From positions 682,001 through 746,000 of the forward strand of contig NZ_OZ040189.1 of NCBI RefSeq assembly GCF_964048965.1: DNA of 64,000 bases, read 5' to 3'. Positions 61,633-64,000 of the stretch are shown in pieces. The DNA comes from Tenacibaculum sp. 190130A14a (lineage in GTDB: Bacteria; Bacteroidota; Bacteroidia; Flavobacteriales; Flavobacteriaceae). Within the stretch, counting starts at the first letter, position 1. Every line of letters begins with the position of its first letter. The position numbers were made by a program, and so were the translations under genes. Below the pieces are notes generated by a model, which made no database searches, was not told the origin of the DNA, and saw only the letters and a program-made list of their open reading frames with translations.

Positions 61633-64000
61633 TTAATTATAGAAATCATAATTTCTAATTTTTCCTTTTTTACCTAAACTATTAAACTTCCAGCTAAAAC
61701 CAAGCATAAAGTATTGTTGTAAAACTGTACTTTCAGAATCTTCGATGTAGTTTAAGGTTGCTCTTCTTCTTACATTATTGTTTTGATTCAATAAATCATA
61801 AGCTTTTAGAGTAATAGATGCCTTGTCGTTAAGTATAGAGTAGGCTAGGGTAGCGTTCCAAAACCAAGCCGACTTGTTAAATCCAATTACATCTGGGTTG
61901 TAAGAATAACGAATGTCATTTCTCCATTCTAACTTTTTAGGTACACTAGTTCTAGTTCTTATTCTTAAAGAATGTCTTGTAAAACTTTGTTCTTGACTTA
62001 CGCTATTTTCAAAACTGGTCTTTGAAAAAGAAATCTCATATCTAGGTTCTATGCTTAACACATTTTCTATTTCATATGAGAAACCTAAACTAGGACTAAT
62101 AGAGTTTGTTTTTGCGCTGTTTTTAATATCGTTAAAAAAGCTAACGTTTTTGTATGAATTTAAACTAGCGCCGACTCTAACTTTAATACTATTAATCGAG
62201 TCTAATTGAATTTTCTTACTATAAGAACCACCTCCCCAAACATCGTATCCACCATCGGTGTTTCTATAGGTTGTTGTTCTAATTAAGTTATCATCAATGC
62301 TAGAACTTGAAACAATTTGGTTATTACGTAAGGTTCCACTTAAATAGAAGAACATACCCGTACGTGCACGCCAATTATATTTATTAAAGTTAATATAGGC
62401 TCTATGGCTTTGTGATGGCTTTAATTCAGGGTTACCTGTTATAATATTTGTTGGATTACTTACATCAGCAAATGGCTGTAATTGATTTAAAGAGGGAGCT
62501 CTGTTGTCGATATTATAATCGAAATAGATAGAAGCTTTTGAGTCGAAACGATATCTAAACCCAGCATCAACTCTCAAGTTATCAAAACTTCTCCTTAAGC
62601 TAAGTTGAGGTCTTAGTTCGTCAATATTTTCTAATGTTCTATTCACCAATCCCAACTCAAAATTAAAACGCCATTTCTTCTCACGATATACTAATTCCAT
62701 GGCTGGAGTTTTTGTAATGTCTTTATAAGTAAAGTTAGAACTTAGGTCTGAGTTAAAATCGCTATAAGTTTGCGTAGTTGTATTAAAGTCGAAGGTGTTT
62801 TCGATATTTTCTCGTTCGTTATTTTGATATTGATATTTGGTGTCTAAGAAGAATTTCTTAGCAATTAATGGCAAACGAAAAGTGAATTGTGTTTGAATCC
62901 TATCAAAGTTTTCGTCAATAGTGCTTTTTTGATTTCTGTTTTCGATGCTTGGAGTTGTTCCGAAAATTTCTCTTGTCGAACTAAACAACTCTTCAGAATC
63001 TGATTGATCAATTTGATTTACTAAAGAAGCTTTTAAGAAGGCACCTTTTTTACCTATTTTTTTAGTGATACCAATTTCATTTCTGAAGTTTTTAGCATCA
63101 GCTTCCGTATAAGCGTTACTTGTAAAGTTATTGGTTAAAACTCTATTTTCATCTAAAGATTCTTCATCTCTAGAGAAGTTTCCTTTCCTTTTGTTTAAAA
63201 TAAAGGAAGGGGATATGTTGATTAAAAATGTAGAATCTATTTCTATATCAAAATCTGCATTGATGCTATGATTTTCATTTTCGTCATTTGAGTTGGAAGT
63301 AGCATTTGTAAAATAAGTTCTATCTGTTAAATTGTATTCTCTATTATTTTTAGAGTTATCAAAAGAACTACTTCCTGAAAAGAAGTAATTTGCATTTACA
63401 TCTACTCCTTTTCCATATTGGTCAGCATAAGTAGCTCCTGCAGTTTTAGATTTTATAATTCCAGATCCACCACCAAATCTACGTCCGTTGATACTAAATC
63501 CACCGTTACCACCAAACCACACAGAAGAGTTTCCTCCTCCAAACATTTTTTGAATTTCTCCAAAACTAAAACCAGGAGAATTGATATTGTTTGTGCTGGC
63601 TAAAACACTAACTCTAGTATTGTTATCGAATCTATTAACCATGGTAGCTCCTTCAAAACGTTCATCTGTTCCGGCACCTGCTGAAACTCTACCAAACCAT
63701 CCTTTATTGTTTTCTTTTTTTATAGTAAGGTTAATCGTTTTGTTATTTGCATCTCCTTTTTCACCAGTAAAAGCTTCCGATTTTGATTTGGTATCGGTAA
63801 TTTGAACTTTTTCAATAATTTCTTTGGAAAGATTTTTAGTTGTAATTGATGGGTCGTTACCAAAAAAAGGTTTCCCATTCACTAAAATCTTATTTACAGG
63901 TTTACCGTTTACGGTAATTTTTCCTTCTTCATCAACTTCAACACCTGGAAGCTTTTTTAATAAATCTTCAACATTGGCGTCTTTTTTTGTTTTAAAAGAC
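61633..64000 (-). CDS. TonB-dependent-receptor-like outer-membrane protein (5' end outside window)
   Basis: The frame stays open to the right edge, so the true start is beyond 64000 and the Met at 63882 is internal. The visible part has a plug-like region (DLLKKLPGVEVDEEGKITVNG, then KPFFGNDPS and ITDTKSKSEAFTG) and a long beta-rich barrel ending in FSWKFNSLGKKGKIRNYDFYN, with a Gly-rich stretch around 160-190 residues into the visible part. It matches the Bacteroidota OMP_b-brl_3/CarboxypepD-regulated outer-membrane family. Whether it binds TonB cannot be told without the N-terminus. Confidence 0.85.
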   Translation of the reverse strand, partial: SFKTKKDANVEDLLKKLPGVEVDEEGKITVNGKPVNKILVNGKPFFGNDPSITTKNLSKEIIEKVQITDTKSKSEAFTGEKGDANNKTINLTIKKENNKGWFGRVSAGAGTDERFEGATMVNRFDNNTRVSVLASTNNINSPGFSFGEIQKMFGGGNSSVWFGGNGGFSINGRRFGGGSGIIKSKTAGATYADQYGKGVDVNANYFFSGSSSFDNSKNNREYNLTDRTYFTNATSNSNDENENHSINADFDIEIDSTFLINISPSFILNKRKGNFSRDEESLDENRVLTNNFTSNAYTEADAKNFRNEIGITKKIGKKGAFLKASLVNQIDQSDSEELFSSTREIFGTTPSIENRNQKSTIDENFDRIQTQFTFRLPLIAKKFFLDTKYQYQNNERENIENTFDFNTTTQTYSDFNSDLSSNFTYKDITKTPAMELVYREKKWRFNFELGLVNRTLENIDELRPQLSLRRSFDNLRVDAGFRYRFDSKASIYFDYNIDNRAPSLNQLQPFADVSNPTNIITGNPELKPSQSHRAYINFNKYNWRARTGMFFYLSGTLRNNQIVSSSSIDDNLIRTTTYRNTDGGYDVWGGGSYSKKIQLDSINSIKVRVGASLNSYKNVSFFNDIKNSAKTNSISPSLGFSYEIENVLSIEPRYEISFSKTSFENSVSQEQSFTRHSLRIRTRTSVPKKLEWRNDIRYSYNPDVIGFNKSAWFWNATLAYSILNDKASITLKAYDLLNQNNNVRRRATLNYIEDSESTVLQQYFMLGFSWKFNSLGKKGKIRNYDFYN

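Overview
The window looks like a chromosomal segment of a marine-type Flavobacteriaceae (Bacteroidota), perhaps close to Tenacibaculum/Polaribacter. The evidence is very low GC, no Shine-Dalgarno sequences, promoters that fit the Bacteroidota TTG / TAnnTTTG pattern, several TTG/GTG starts, and typical genes: GSCFA protein, DUF6624 protein, one-polypeptide CrtYcd lycopene cyclase, TonB-type OMP and BamA-like barrels. The genus is inference. I found no tRNA, rRNA, CRISPR array, IS element or prophage.

Layout. 1-4.5 kb: two small paralogous membrane proteins, an M48 protease, a long pterin-dependent aromatic amino acid hydroxylase, a rhodanese and a 2OG oxygenase. 4.5-14.7 kb (minus strand): an extracellular glycan or glycoconjugate locus with a methyltransferase, three tandem PhyH-type 2OG dioxygenases, a Wzt/Wzm-type ABC exporter, a UbiA-family prenyltransferase, GT2 and GT4 glycosyltransferases and a GSCFA protein.

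14.7-32.3 kb (plus strand) is the most interesting part. It is a light-response island led by a CarH/LitR-type B12-dependent photoreceptor-repressor that has the W-x9-E-H and E-x-H-x-x-G signatures. Next comes a three-domain fasciclin lipoprotein, then carotenoid genes (crtI, crtB, crtZ, crtYcd), tspO, a COQ9/TetR-like plus ABC1-kinase pair, a flavin reductase and an NmrA-DUF2867 protein. A second operon follows: an atypical cryptochrome-like protein, a protein of unknown function, DUF2805, PTPS, FolE, a small helical protein, an SDR lacking the catalytic Tyr, a CIA30 protein, a glutathione peroxidase, an SRPBCC protein and a canonical CPD photolyase. The three intergenic regions that start these units (photoreceptor, fasciclin/crt, cryptochrome operon) each hold two TTGTTTAA / TTGTTAAACA boxes whose starts are exactly 21 bp apart. 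I propose these as the operator of the photoreceptor. PTPS, FolE and an SDR together could supply a tetrahydrobiopterin-like cofactor.

32.3-36.7 kb: a DUF6624 protein, then a scar in which a duplicated 3' end of alaS abuts a decayed 3' end of a photolyase gene, then a membrane protein and intact alaS. 36.8-41 kb: M23 peptidase, MerR regulator, LemA, two TPM proteins and a lipoprotein. 41-47 kb (minus): DUF423, a beta-propeller protein and a 1225-residue metallophosphatase / kinase-like / outer-membrane barrel fusion. 47-57.7 kb (minus): MocA-like/XdhC pair, MBL hydrolase, AraC and SDR genes, SelO, hydrolases, glutaredoxin-like protein, GNAT, MsrA and MsrB. 57.8-64 kb: an HD phosphohydrolase fused to a Pycsar-effector-like membrane domain, a large GAF-type protein and a TonB-dependent-type outer-membrane protein cut by the right edge.
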